Positions 34,564 through 43,362 are shown, counted from the stretch's first letter. The stretch is DNA of 64,000 bases from Pseudomonas sp. RIT-PI-S (GCF_025642975.1 NZ_JANZKJ010000004.1:124001-188000); one strand, 5' to 3'. Numbers and translations: made by a program. The notes: generated by a model not told the origin, from the sequence alone.

Positions 34564-35811
34564 ATGAATGACATGACTGCGATAAACCCTGGCACTTCCG
34601 ACATCATCGCCCCGCTCGAACAGGAGGGCACCAAGGCCGTGTTGCGCACCTGGCTGAAACAGCACGGCGATGCGGTGCGCAGGGATGAGCCTATCGTCGA
34701 GCTTGAAACCGACAAGGTAGTGGTCGAGGTGTCGGCGCCCTGCGACGGCATTCTCCAGGTGGTGATGAACGAAGGCAGCGATGCCGAGCCCGGGGCGCTC
34801 CTGGGCCGTGTGAGCCAGGGCAGCGCCGAGCCCGCGCCGGCGCGCCCGCCGCAACAGCCGGCTGTGGATGCTCAGGGGGCAGAGCCGACCTTCAGCCCGG
34901 AAATGCGCCTGTCACCCGCTGTGCGCCGGTTGCTGGCCGAGCACCAGATGAGCCCCGAAGGGCTGGCCGGCACGGGCCGAGGAGGGCGCCTGACCCGCGA
35001 AGATGTGGTAGCCGCCATCGCCGAGCGGGAACAGCGCGCCAAGGTGCCTCCCCAGCTGCCGCTACCTGCCATGGCACAGCCTTCGGCCAGCGCGCCTGGC
35101 GGGCCCGCTGTCGCAGCCCACGTTCCCCACAGCAGCATGCGCCGTAAGATCGCCGAGCATATGCAGCATTCGGTCAGCACGGCGCCTCACGTGACCGCTG
35201 TGTTCGAGGCGGACTTCAGCGCGATCATCGCCCACCGTAACCAACACCGCGCGGCCTTCGCCGAGCAGGGCGTGAACCTCACCTTCACCGCCTATTTCGT
35301 AGCAGCCGCGACAGCCGCGATGAAAGCCGCGCCGGAGGTTAACAGCCGCTGGCATGCCGATCACCTGGAGCTGTTCAAGGACGTCAACATCGGCGTGGGC
35401 GCCGCGCTGGGCGACAAGGGCCTGATCGTTCCGGTGATCCGCCAGGCCCAGAACCTCTCGCTGATGGGCATTGCCGCCCGCCTGCACGAACTGACCGACG
35501 CCGCGCGCGGCGGCAAGCTCAAGCCCGCGGATGTGCAAGGCGGCACCTTTACCATCTCCAACCATGGAGTGTCTGGCTCGTTGTTCGCGTCGCCGATCAT
35601 CATCAACCAGCCGCAGTCAGCCATTCTCGGCATCGGCGCCCTGGAAAAACGCGTGGTGGTGCGTGAGCTGGACGGCGCCGACGTGTTCCAGGCGCGCCCC
35701 TTGGCTTATGTGTCATTGACCATCGACCACCGCGTGCTCGATGGCAGCCAAACCAATGCCTGGCTCAGCCGGTTCGTTGAGGTGATCGAGGGGTGGCCGT
35801 TAGGGGAGTGA
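34564..35811 (+). CDS. 2-oxoacid dehydrogenase E2 (dihydrolipoamide acyltransferase)
   Basis: A 415-residue three-domain E2. The N-terminal lipoyl domain has Lys in ETDKVVVEVSAP. The peripheral-subunit-binding domain is LSPAVRRLLAEHQ...GTGRGGRLTREDV (about 115-155), after a Pro/Ala-rich linker. The catalytic acyltransferase domain ends with DHRVLDGSQTN, the HxxxDG active site. The ATG is 1 bp after the E1 stop. No E3 gene follows, so a shared lipoamide dehydrogenase must be used. Confidence 0.9.
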   Translation: MNDMTAINPGTSDIIAPLEQEGTKAVLRTWLKQHGDAVRRDEPIVELETDKVVVEVSAPCDGILQVVMNEGSDAEPGALLGRVSQGSAEPAPARPPQQPAVDAQGAEPTFSPEMRLSPAVRRLLAEHQMSPEGLAGTGRGGRLTREDVVAAIAEREQRAKVPPQLPLPAMAQPSASAPGGPAVAAHVPHSSMRRKIAEHMQHSVSTAPHVTAVFEADFSAIIAHRNQHRAAFAEQGVNLTFTAYFVAAATAAMKAAPEVNSRWHADHLELFKDVNIGVGAALGDKGLIVPVIRQAQNLSLMGIAARLHELTDAARGGKLKPADVQGGTFTISNHGVSGSLFASPIIINQPQSAILGIGALEKRVVVRELDGADVFQARPLAYVSLTIDHRVLDGSQTNAWLSRFVEVIEGWPLGE

Positions 35812-35831
35812 GTTTTGTCGTAGGGGCAATG

Positions 35832-35894
35832 CGCTGGCGCCGGAAGGCCCCCTAGGCGCACGCGGCGCGCTGCGCCTAGGGTGATTGCCAGCGC
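35832..35894. terminator. Large inverted repeat between convergent genes, probable terminator/REP
   Basis: Inner arms CCCTAGGCGCA (35850-35860) and TGCGCCTAGGG (35871-35881) pair perfectly. Outer arms GCGCTGGC (35832-35839) and GCCAGCGC (35887-35894) extend the structure. No T-tract follows, so it may be a REP-like element acting as a bidirectional terminator. Confidence 0.5.
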
Positions 35895-35898
35895 GTCG

Positions 35899-36168
35899 TC
35901 AGTGGGTTGTGCAAACCGTCTTGATAGGCAAACCGTCCTTGTACGAGCAATATTCCTGGCATCGCTGAGGGTTTATGGCTGCCGGCCGTTTTCCGATATC
36001 GCTGGCGGCGATAACGTCCCAGGGCGTGGTATAGCCTTTTTGCGCCCAGTCCATTTCTGCCCATAAATAGCCTTGGCGGTAGCCGGCGAACACAATCGAA
36101 ATGAAACAGACCAACGACAGCGCTAAGCCAGCGACCGATAGAACCACTAGCCTGCTTGCTATGTTCAT
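35899..36168 (-). CDS. Small exported or membrane-anchored hypothetical protein
   Basis: An 89-residue protein. Residues 6-28 (RLVVLSVAGLALSLVCFISIVFA) form one hydrophobic signal-anchor segment. The rest is short and polar, with Trp-rich WAEMDWAQKGYTTPWD and three Cys near the end (RCQEYCSYKD, TVCTTH). AGGG lies about 9 nt before the ATG. No family recognised. The codon usage is less GC-biased than its neighbours. Confidence 0.55.
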   Translation of the reverse strand: MNIASRLVVLSVAGLALSLVCFISIVFAGYRQGYLWAEMDWAQKGYTTPWDVIAASDIGKRPAAINPQRCQEYCSYKDGLPIKTVCTTH

Positions 36169-36401
36169 CCAAATGGCCCTGCGCTGGATGGGACGTTTAT
36201 CCGCATTCGATCAGGCCCGCCTTTGCGCCATTCCCAGGTAAAACCCCGTTATGTGGTGGCTATCTCGGAGGCTAGATCGGGGGCAGCCTTCAGCTTGGCC
36301 ATTTTATGAATGGAAAGCCAAAGACACCAACGAGCGCGGCCCGAACAAGCATTCGGAGAAATGGCCTGGCTCTGTTTTCATCAAGTCGACTTGGGAACGG
36401 A

Positions 36402-36784
36402 ATGAACGAAATACGGATGTTAGTCGCCGCGCTGCTTGTATTCACACTGATGTCGGCGCACGCCACCGAATGCGCGCGCGTGTCCTCATCACCTTCGACG
36501 GCGAGCTGTACAGGCCTGAAAGCGAAGCCAGCATCCGGGACAAAGCCTTCGAGATCAAATACGCCCCGGAGGGCGAGTTCTTACCGCTTTTGCGCAAAGG
36601 CAACGCCGCCGCGCACAGCTATGACCCCCGCAATACCAGAGCGCTGGTCGAATACAAGGGGCAGGTTTATTTCATTGACCGCTTTGGCAACGTGCGGCAC
36701 GACAAGGCGTTTTCCACCATCGATGCCCATGCCTTCGAGCATCGTTTGGTGAGCGCCTGTACGGATCGAAAACCCTCACGATGA
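36402..36784 (+). pseudogene. Exported small protein gene split by a GC-dinucleotide frameshift
   Basis: Frame A from 36402 reads MNEIRMLVAALLVFTLMSAHATEC, a clean signal peptide, but becomes nonsense after TGCGCGCGCG (36471-36480). Frame B, open to 36784, continues as a convincing protein (ARVLITFDGELYRPESEAS and onward, ending SACTDRKPSR). Removing one GC unit joins the two as ...ATECARVLITFDGEL, a protein of about 126 residues. This is either a slipped-strand mutation, a phase-variable gene or a sequencing error. Function unknown; the mature part has FDGELYRPESEASIRDKAFEIKY-type charged sequence. Confidence 0.6.
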
Positions 36785-36828
36785 TCTACGCTTCCCGCTG
36801 CCCCGCCCAACCCTCGAAGCAGGCCCCC

Positions 36829-37650
36829 ATGCATACCCTGGAAAAAGCGCTGTTGTTTCAAGCCCTGCACGCCCGCCCGCATCCGTTCATCCTGCCCAAC
36901 CCGTGGGATGCCGGCACGGCGAAAATATTGGCTGCCATGGGCTTCGAGGCGCTGGCCACCACCAGCGCGGGCTTGGCGTTCAGCCTGGGCCGCCGGGATG
37001 CGGAGGGGGCGCTGTCGCGTAACGAGGTGCTGACGAACGCCCGAAGTATCGTTGAAGCGACGCAATTGCCCGTGAGCGCTGATCTGGAAAACGGCTTTGG
37101 CGATGCTCCGGAGGACGTGGCCAAGACCATCAGGATGGCGGCCGAAACCGGGTTGGTCGGTGGGTCGATCGAAGATGCCACCGGTAACCCGGCTTCGCCG
37201 ATCTATGAGTTCAACCATGCGCTGGAGCGAGTTATTGCCGGCGTTGAAGCGGCTCGTAGCCTGGCGTTCCCCTTCACCTTCGTGGCGCGGGCGGAGAACT
37301 TCGGTTGTGGGGTCCAGGATGTGGACGACACCCTCCATAGGCTTATGGCTTTCGAGAACGCTGGCGCCGACGTGCTGTTTGCGCCGGGGTTGCCCAGCCT
37401 CGAGGCCATCCGTTTGGTATGCGCTTCAGTGCATAAACCGGTCAATGTGGTGATGGGCCTTTCCGGCTGCGCTTTCACCCTCGACGAGCTTGCAGCAGCC
37501 GGGGTTCGAAGGGTTAGCGTAGGCAGTTCTTTTGCGAGAGCTGCATTGGGCGCGTTTATCCGTGCGGCGCGGGAAGTACAGGTAACCGGTACATTCAACT
37601 ACGCGGCAGATGCCGTCAGCTTCCAGAAGGCCAATTCGTTCATGGAATAA
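36829..37650 (+). CDS. Isocitrate lyase/PEP mutase-superfamily protein
   Basis: A 273-residue TIM-barrel protein of the PEP mutase/2-methylisocitrate lyase superfamily. NPWDAGTAKILAAMGFEALATTSAG at the N-terminus, VSADLENGFGD (metal-binding acidic motif), GGSIEDATG and FVARAENF are the recognisable segments. The strict lyase KKCGH motif is absent, as in the PEP mutase/oxaloacetate hydrolase-like branch, so the substrate is uncertain. The start MHTLEKALLFQ fits the family better than the ATG at 36781. Confidence 0.8.
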   Translation: MHTLEKALLFQALHARPHPFILPNPWDAGTAKILAAMGFEALATTSAGLAFSLGRRDAEGALSRNEVLTNARSIVEATQLPVSADLENGFGDAPEDVAKTIRMAAETGLVGGSIEDATGNPASPIYEFNHALERVIAGVEAARSLAFPFTFVARAENFGCGVQDVDDTLHRLMAFENAGADVLFAPGLPSLEAIRLVCASVHKPVNVVMGLSGCAFTLDELAAAGVRRVSVGSSFARAALGAFIRAAREVQVTGTFNYAADAVSFQKANSFME

Positions 37651-37810
37651 AACCGCCAGGCGAATCGGATAGCCCGGCGTGGGCTTCGATATAGGCGCGA
37701 TCCTCCGCATGCGCCCAGCGGCCCCAAGCGCAGGCAGAGCGTTGCGCCTACGAGGATGGAGTGCTGGCCCCCTACTAGAGGGTCGCGAGTAAGAGAACGT
37801 TGACGGCCCC

Positions 37811-38209
37811 TTAACCCTGGCAGAAACGAAGCCGATTGCCGAAGGGATCATGAACCTCCAGCACTTTGCCCCACCCCTGCTGAACGATATCCGGGCGGCC
37901 ATATCCGTAGCGCTTGGCGAGTAGCTCATCATGCAGGGGCTCGATATTCCGCATCGGGATGAATATCGTCGAGCCTGGGCAAGCATCGCCGTGGTGCTCG
38001 GAAAGGTGCAGCTGCAGGCCATTTCGGCTGATGCCCAGGTACAGCGGTAAGTCGGCTTCGAAGCGGTGCTCGAACTCTACGCTGAACCCGAGAAAGCCTA
38101 GATAAAATTCCCGCGCCTTGGCCTCGTCGAACATTCGCAATATGGGAATGGCCTTCTCGAAGGTAATGGCCGGCTGAGGGCTTTCCGTGACGGGGTCAAG
38201 CGAGGTCAT
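37811..38209 (-). CDS. VOC-family (glyoxalase/bleomycin-resistance-like) protein
   Basis: A 132-residue vicinal-oxygen-chelate protein. Paired beta-alpha-beta modules are visible: AIPILRMFDEAKAREFYLGFLGF at the N-terminus and VLEVHDPFGNRLRFCQ at the C-terminus. This branch is often annotated glyoxalase/bleomycin resistance, but the substrate cannot be inferred. AAGGA lies 7 nt before the ATG at 38209. It is divergent from the epimerase-like gene, with a large inverted repeat between them. Confidence 0.8.
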   Translation of the reverse strand: MTSLDPVTESPQPAITFEKAIPILRMFDEAKAREFYLGFLGFSVEFEHRFEADLPLYLGISRNGLQLHLSEHHGDACPGSTIFIPMRNIEPLHDELLAKRYGYGRPDIVQQGWGKVLEVHDPFGNRLRFCQG

Positions 38210-38251
38210 GCTCGTTCCTTTTGCATGGCGGTATAGGGGCACTCATTCGCC

Positions 38252-38310
38252 CAGGCGGGCGGTGAGCGGTAGCAGTGTGGACCATGGTCCACGCCTCACC
38301 GCCTCGCCTG
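38252..38310. repeat. Nested inverted repeat (possible cruciform) between divergent genes
   Basis: Outer arms CAGGCG-G-GGCGGTGAG (38252-38266, with the G as a mismatch or bulge) pair with CTCACCGCC-T-CGCCTG (38295-38310). Enclosed between them is a perfect 16-bp palindrome GTGGACCATGGTCCAC (38277-38292). It lies in the 242-bp gap between the VOC gene and the epimerase-like gene and could be an operator or a REP-type element. Confidence 0.6.
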
Positions 38311-38451
38311 AGGTGGGTGTGAGGTGATCGGGCACAGGGTACATGAACTGCTCCCCCGTCGTTGGAACTTGGGCCAGCACCGAGCTCGCGCAACGTTGCA
38401 ATAGGCCGTAGCTACACTTGCTGCTCCTGAACACTGCACAGGAGCACAACA

Positions 38452-40995
38452 ATGACAACTTTCCAGGCAAGCGACTATGGCGCGCTCGGTGACGGGCACA
38501 GCAACGACACCCAGGCCATTCAGGCTGCCATCGATGCGGCCTCGGCGGCCGGCGGCGGGACGGTCAAGCTGGCGGCCGGCACTTTTATCATCAGCGGGGA
38601 GAACGGCGGCGCCGCGCTCACACTGCCCGCGAACGTCACCCTCGAAGGCCCCGCTGGCTTTGGCGGCGATGCGATCCTCAAGCTGGCGGACGGCGCGGAC
38701 GATACCAGCGCCATGCTCAGCAGCACCGGCGACCATACCGGCGCGCGATTCCTCACGCTCGACGGCAATAGCGCCCACACCACCGGCCAGGTGAGCGGGT
38801 GGGTGAATGGGGCCAGCAGTGGCGTGGTGCTGGACCGGGTGATAGTGGATCAGATGTCCGGCTACGGGTTGGACCTGCGAGGCGAAGGCGGCCAGGTGAG
38901 CGTTAGCCGCGCCTATGTGGAGAACTGCGGCATCGATGGAATCATCGCTTCCGGCCTGGTGAATAGCGAACTGAGCGACACCACCGTGCACCACAACGCC
39001 GGAAATGGCCTTACCGTGACCGGACCGCTGCAAGTGCTCGACCTCACCAGCGATGAGAACACCGGCCATGGGGTATTGCTGCAGGGGGAAGGCGCCAGCC
39101 TGATCGGCGGGAGCATCAGCGCCACCGGGCTGGGCGGCGTTCAACTGAGCGGCACCCAGGGCGCGCAGCTGGAGTACGTCAGCTTCACCAATTGGCAAGC
39201 CGGGCAGGTGCAGGTGCAAGCCGATGGCGCCAAGGGCACGTTGCTTGAGCATAACCAGTTCTTGCTGGGCAACAGCTCCACCGCCTTGGTGCTCAACGAC
39301 AGCACCGGCACCGAGGTACGCGGCAACACCTTCAACAATTGGCTGTCGGACGGCGGCCCACAAACCTTGGTGAGCGTAGTCGAGGCCGGCCAGAGCGATA
39401 GCACCCGTGTGGAGGGCAATTACATCGAACACGGCATAGACGCCCCGGCGCTCTCTGGCGCCGCCAGTGTCCAGCTCACCAATGCCACCGCCCTGATCAG
39501 CCACGGCACGGCGCAGAACGACAAAATCTTCTACTACACCTCGATACTGCCGGTGGACCGGGTCATCTATGGCGGCGCCGGTAACGACGAGATCATCGCC
39601 GGGGTGGGTGACCACACGCTGATCGGGGGCGCGGGCCGGGATGTGTTCTGGGGCACCCGGGCCGACCAAGGCAGCGTCACCTTCCGCTACGACAGCCTGG
39701 ACGACAGCTACCGCACCGCGACCACCAGCCAGGCCGACCAGATCCGCTTCTTCAATGCCCAAACCGACAAGCTCGACCTGGTAAGCCTGGGCTTCACCGG
39801 CCTGGGCGATGGCCACCATGGCACCCTGGCGTTGGTTTACAACGAAGGCAAAGGCGTGACCTACCTGAAGAACTATGACGCCGACGCCGCCGGGCACCGC
39901 TTCGAGCTTGGCTTGCTGGGGGATTACCGCGGGCAGTTGACCGAGGCCAACTTCCAGACGTGGGTCGATGGTACCCGCTACGCCGATACTCTCTATGGCA
40001 CCACGGGCGAAGACACCCTGCTCGGCGAAGCGGGGCGAGACAAACTGCACGCCGGCGACGGCAATGATCGCCTCGACGGCGGGACATATGGCGACCGGCT
40101 GAATGGCGACGCGGGGGCGGACACCTTCGTGTTCAGCCACCTTTCCGACAGCCAGATCGGCGCCACGGGCAGCACGCTCGGGCGCGACCTGGTCGTCGAT
40201 TTCAACAGCAATGAGGGTGACCGCCTGGATGTGTCCAAGCTCGGCTTCACCGCCTTGGGCGACGGCACCGGCACCACCCTGGCGCTGAGCTATTACAGCG
40301 AGGCCAACCTCACGCGGCTGTATTCCACACAAACCGACGCCAGTGGCGCGCATTTCGAAGTGGCGCTCAGCGGTAACCAGGTGGCGGCCCTGCGCTTGGG
40401 CGGTATTGATTTCGCTTGGGCCGACCAGGGCCGGGTGGTGGACAGCTCTCCCGTGCAGCGCTTGTACCAGACCGGCACCAGCGGCGCCGATAACCTTCAC
40501 GGCGGCAACGGCGAGGACACCATCAGCGGCGGCGCCGGCAATGACCGGCTCGACGGTGGCGCCAGCTCGGACCGCCTCACTGGAGGAGCGGGGGCGGACC
40601 GCCTCACGGGCGGCAGCGGTTATGACGGTTTCATCTTCACGGCCATCACCGACAGCTACCGCACGGCGACCAGTAACCAGAGCGACCTGATCACCGACTT
40701 TGGCCATGGCCGGGACTGGGTCGACGTAGCCGCACTAGGCTATACCAACCTGGGGGACGGCACTCACGGCACCTTGAAAGTGAGCTACAACGCGGCCTCC
40801 GACCGCACCTACTTGCGGGACCTCACCGTGGATGCTCAAGGGCGCTCGTTCCAAGTCACCTTCGCCGGGGACCAGACCTATTACCTGACCTACAACCACT
40901 TCAACTGGGCGAACAGCCATGACACGGCGTTGACCCTGCTGGGGCAAAGCGCTGAGCACGCCGACACCGTATCGACCCCAGCGGCGGCAACCTAG
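38452..40995 (+). CDS. AlgE-type mannuronan C5-epimerase homologue 1 (altered active site)
   Basis: An 847-residue secreted-type protein. Residues 1 to about 345 are a right-handed beta-helix A-module (MTTFQASDYGALGDGHSND resembles the AlgE start). Three R-modules (about 350-505, 506-670, 675-835) carry RTX nonapeptides such as GGAGNDRLDGG and the DSYRTAT motif, which bind Ca2+ and support type I secretion. AlgE YGFDPHE is here YGLDLRG (Tyr138, Asp141), AlgE Lys117 is Gln113 and Arg195-His196 are Gly-Asn, so epimerase activity is doubtful. AGGAG precedes the ATG. No T1SS genes lie nearby. Confidence 0.85.
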   Translation: MTTFQASDYGALGDGHSNDTQAIQAAIDAASAAGGGTVKLAAGTFIISGENGGAALTLPANVTLEGPAGFGGDAILKLADGADDTSAMLSSTGDHTGARFLTLDGNSAHTTGQVSGWVNGASSGVVLDRVIVDQMSGYGLDLRGEGGQVSVSRAYVENCGIDGIIASGLVNSELSDTTVHHNAGNGLTVTGPLQVLDLTSDENTGHGVLLQGEGASLIGGSISATGLGGVQLSGTQGAQLEYVSFTNWQAGQVQVQADGAKGTLLEHNQFLLGNSSTALVLNDSTGTEVRGNTFNNWLSDGGPQTLVSVVEAGQSDSTRVEGNYIEHGIDAPALSGAASVQLTNATALISHGTAQNDKIFYYTSILPVDRVIYGGAGNDEIIAGVGDHTLIGGAGRDVFWGTRADQGSVTFRYDSLDDSYRTATTSQADQIRFFNAQTDKLDLVSLGFTGLGDGHHGTLALVYNEGKGVTYLKNYDADAAGHRFELGLLGDYRGQLTEANFQTWVDGTRYADTLYGTTGEDTLLGEAGRDKLHAGDGNDRLDGGTYGDRLNGDAGADTFVFSHLSDSQIGATGSTLGRDLVVDFNSNEGDRLDVSKLGFTALGDGTGTTLALSYYSEANLTRLYSTQTDASGAHFEVALSGNQVAALRLGGIDFAWADQGRVVDSSPVQRLYQTGTSGADNLHGGNGEDTISGGAGNDRLDGGASSDRLTGGAGADRLTGGSGYDGFIFTAITDSYRTATSNQSDLITDFGHGRDWVDVAALGYTNLGDGTHGTLKVSYNAASDRTYLRDLTVDAQGRSFQVTFAGDQTYYLTYNHFNWANSHDTALTLLGQSAEHADTVSTPAAAT

Positions 40996-41028
40996 GCGCC
41001 GAGGGCAGTGAGGGGTACCTGCGAGAGG

Positions 41029-41058
41029 GGCAAGCGCACACCGCAGTGAGCGCTTGCC
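41029..41058. terminator. Hairpin between convergent epimerase-like and SDR genes
   Basis: GGCAAGCGC (41029-41037) and GCGCTTGCC (41050-41058) form a perfect 9-bp stem around a 12-nt loop, in the 84-bp gap between convergent genes. There is no strong T-tract, so termination is inferred from position. Confidence 0.5.
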
Positions 41059-41079
41059 GCGCTTGGCAACGGCCCGGCC

Positions 41080-41826
41080 TTAGTGAAGGCCGCCCGCCGC
41101 CAACAGGTGCTCACCCGTGACCCAGCGTGCGGCGTCCGAGGCGAGGAAGGCGGCGATGTCGGCGATATCGTCGGGGTACCCGGCCCTGCCCAGGGGCGTC
41201 ATGGCGACGAAGTTTTTTTCCATATCGGAACCGGTGATCCCGCCGCTATGGGTGCCCTCGGTCTCGACGTAACCGGGGTTGATGGCGTTGACGCGGATCT
41301 TGCGCGGGGCCAGTTCAGCGGCAAGTACGCCGGTGATTGCATCCACGGCGCCCTTGGTGGCGCTGTACACAACCGTGCCCGCAGGGGTTAGGGTAGTGAC
41401 CCCGGAACTGATGTTGATCACGCTCGAGCCCTCGCCAAGGTGCTTGGCCGCGGCCTTGGTGACCAGCAGCAGCCCGAGCACGTTGGTGTTGAACTGGCGG
41501 TGGAACTCCTCCTCGGTGACGTCTTCGATGGGAGCGAACGCATACACACCAGAGTTGTTCACCAGGATATCCAGGCGGCCATACGCGTCGATGGCCGTTT
41601 GCACGAACTTTTCCGTATCCGCCGCTTTGGTGACGTCGCCGCCGACCACGGTGGCGCGGCCGCCGGCTTCGATGATCGTTGCCGCCACGGCCTCGGCGCC
41701 CGCCTGGGCACTGGCATAGGTGAGCACGACCGCCGCGCCTTCGGCCGCGAGCGCTTTGGCTATACCGGCGCCGATACCTTTGGATGCGCCGGTGACCAGT
41801 GCAACTTTTCCTTCTAGCTTAGCCAT
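41080..41826 (-). CDS. Short-chain dehydrogenase/reductase (FabG-like)
   Basis: A 248-residue classical SDR with TGASKGIG, LVNNSGVYAF, the catalytic Ser in INISSG and the YSATK pair. It resembles SDRs annotated as 3-oxoacyl-ACP reductase or glucose 1-dehydrogenase; the substrate is unknown. It lies 74 bp downstream of an Rrf2 regulator on the same strand, which probably controls it. GAGG lies before the ATG. Confidence 0.85.
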   Translation of the reverse strand: MAKLEGKVALVTGASKGIGAGIAKALAAEGAAVVLTYASAQAGAEAVAATIIEAGGRATVVGGDVTKAADTEKFVQTAIDAYGRLDILVNNSGVYAFAPIEDVTEEEFHRQFNTNVLGLLLVTKAAAKHLGEGSSVINISSGVTTLTPAGTVVYSATKGAVDAITGVLAAELAPRKIRVNAINPGYVETEGTHSGGITGSDMEKNFVAMTPLGRAGYPDDIADIAAFLASDAARWVTGEHLLAAGGLH

Positions 41827-41900
41827 GATGACCTCACAGGTGGATGGAGCGTTTCAGGGTTAATGTGATAGTAAAAACAACAATTTAGGGCAGAAAAATA

Positions 41901-42326
41901 TCAGCTGCCGTCTCGTACCCGTTCAACGACGCTTGCCAGCGACTGCTCGGCCAGGCCCTGCTCGAAGGCATGCTGCGCTTGGCACAAGATGCTTTCCATG
42001 CAGCCCTTGATGTTCCTGCTCACCAGGCAGCTTTCGGACACCGGGTAGCGGTGTACCGAAAAAGACTCCGGCGCTTCGCTCGCCCTGTAGATATCCAGCA
42101 GGGTAATCTCCGCTGGCGGCCTGGAGAGCGCGCAGGCGCCGTTTTTTCCGCGGGTAGTGGTCACCAGGCCTGCCTTGGCAAGCTTGGATATCACCCGGCG
42201 CACGAAGCTGGCATCGGCGTTTACGCTCATTGCCAGCACCGTGGAGCGCAGGGCTTCTCCATGATTCACGCCGAGGGCTGCCATGATGTGGGCAGCGACA
42301 GCGAATTGGACATTGGTCTGCGACAT
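41901..42326 (-). CDS. Rrf2-family transcriptional regulator
   Basis: A 141-residue regulator. An N-terminal winged helix (SQTNVQFAVAAHIMAALGV, SFVRRVISKLAKAGLV) is followed by the Rrf2 wing TRGKNGACALSRPPAEITLLDIYRA. Three Cys (SESCLVSRNIKGCMESILCQ) could form a redox- or electrophile-sensing site, but the spacing is not that of IscR. It resembles the YwnA/NsrR-like branch. Upstream of, and likely co-transcribed with, the SDR gene. Confidence 0.85.
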   Translation of the reverse strand: MSQTNVQFAVAAHIMAALGVNHGEALRSTVLAMSVNADASFVRRVISKLAKAGLVTTTRGKNGACALSRPPAEITLLDIYRASEAPESFSVHRYPVSESCLVSRNIKGCMESILCQAQHAFEQGLAEQSLASVVERVRDGS

Positions 42327-42405
42327 ATTGTGAAACTAAACCTCACAATTAGCATTGTCAACTCCCTTGACATCCCGGCTGGCGGCTGCCTGCGCCAGGC
42401 TGCCT

Positions 42406-43362
42406 TCAAATGACACTCATAGGCGCCAGCTGGCAAGGCGAAGCCTCGTTGCCTCGTTCTACCTGGATGGTCGCGTGGCCGATGCCAAAGCGTTCCTCCA
42501 GTTCCACCGTAAGGTGCTGCAGAAAAGCGTCATCGTGATCGGCTTGCGGAAGCACCAGGTGAGCGGTGAGGGCCGTGTGGGTCGTGCTGAGGGGCCAGAT
42601 GTGCAGGTCATGGACTTCACTCACCCCGGGCAGGGCGGCCAGAAAGGCCTGGACCTGCGACGCATCGATGCCCTCGGGCACTTTATCCAGGGCCAGGTTC
42701 ACGCTGTCGCGCAGCAGCCCCCAGGTGGACACCAGGATCAGCGCGGCAATGGCCAGGCTAGTGACCGGGTCCACCCAGGTCCAGCCGGTCAGCAACACCA
42801 CCAGCCCGGCGATCACCACCCCGGCGGACACCGCCGCGTCGGCCGCCATATGAAGGAAGGCGCCCTTCACGTTCAGGTCGCCTTTTCGCCCCCGCGCGAA
42901 CAGCATCGCGGTCAGGCCATTGATCGCTATACCGATGGCGGCGACCACCATCACCGTTTTGCCTCCGACCTCACCTGCGGGAACGCCTTCGACCAAACGC
43001 TGGACGGCTTCAAGGGTGATGCCGCCTACGCCGACCAGCAGCACCACGGCGTTGGCCAGCGACGCCAGGATCGAGCTTCGGCCATAGCCGTAGGTTCGGG
43101 TTGCCGTGGGCGTTCTACGCCCCAACCACACGGCAAGCCAGGCGAGCAGCAAGCCCAACACGTCGCCGAGGTTGTGCGCGGCATCAGCCAACAGCGCGAC
43201 GGAGTGCGCGGTCAGGCCAAAGGTTATTTCGGCGATCACGAACGTGGCGTTCAGCGCCGATCCCAGGGCGAACGCACTGTCGAACGTGGCGGGAGGGCTT
43301 GCATGGTGATGCCCCGCATGGCTGTGGCCCTCGTGGCCGTGATGGTGATCGTGTGCGCTCAT
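42406..43362 (-). CDS. Cation diffusion facilitator (CzcD/ZitB-like metal exporter)
   Basis: A 318-residue CDF transporter. The His-rich N-terminus (HDHHHGHEGHSHAGHHH) precedes six membrane helices. The intramembrane metal site is formed by LADAAHNLGD and HMAADAAVS (HxxxD pairs), and the C-terminal metal-binding domain contains VSEVHDLHIWPLS. It would export Zn2+ or similar ions in exchange for H+. It lies about 100 bp downstream of a DMT transporter with a His-rich tail. Confidence 0.9.
   Translation of the reverse strand: MSAHDHHHGHEGHSHAGHHHASPPATFDSAFALGSALNATFVIAEITFGLTAHSVALLADAAHNLGDVLGLLLAWLAVWLGRRTPTATRTYGYGRSSILASLANAVVLLVGVGGITLEAVQRLVEGVPAGEVGGKTVMVVAAIGIAINGLTAMLFARGRKGDLNVKGAFLHMAADAAVSAGVVIAGLVVLLTGWTWVDPVTSLAIAALILVSTWGLLRDSVNLALDKVPEGIDASQVQAFLAALPGVSEVHDLHIWPLSTTHTALTAHLVLPQADHDDAFLQHLTVELEERFGIGHATIQVERGNEASPCQLAPMSVI

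Noticed and set aside
32772..34751. 659-codon minus-strand frame opposite the fused E1 gene
   Set aside because: Same antisense composition artefact; no family, no ribosome-binding site.
36251..36466. Upstream part of the open frame that ends at 36784, as an N-terminal extension
   Set aside because: The translation before the ARVLITFDGEL segment is not protein-like; the signal peptide in the other frame explains the N-terminus better.
38296..40707. 803-codon minus-strand frame opposite epimerase homologue 1
   Set aside because: Mirrors the repetitive RTX-coding sequence; composition only.
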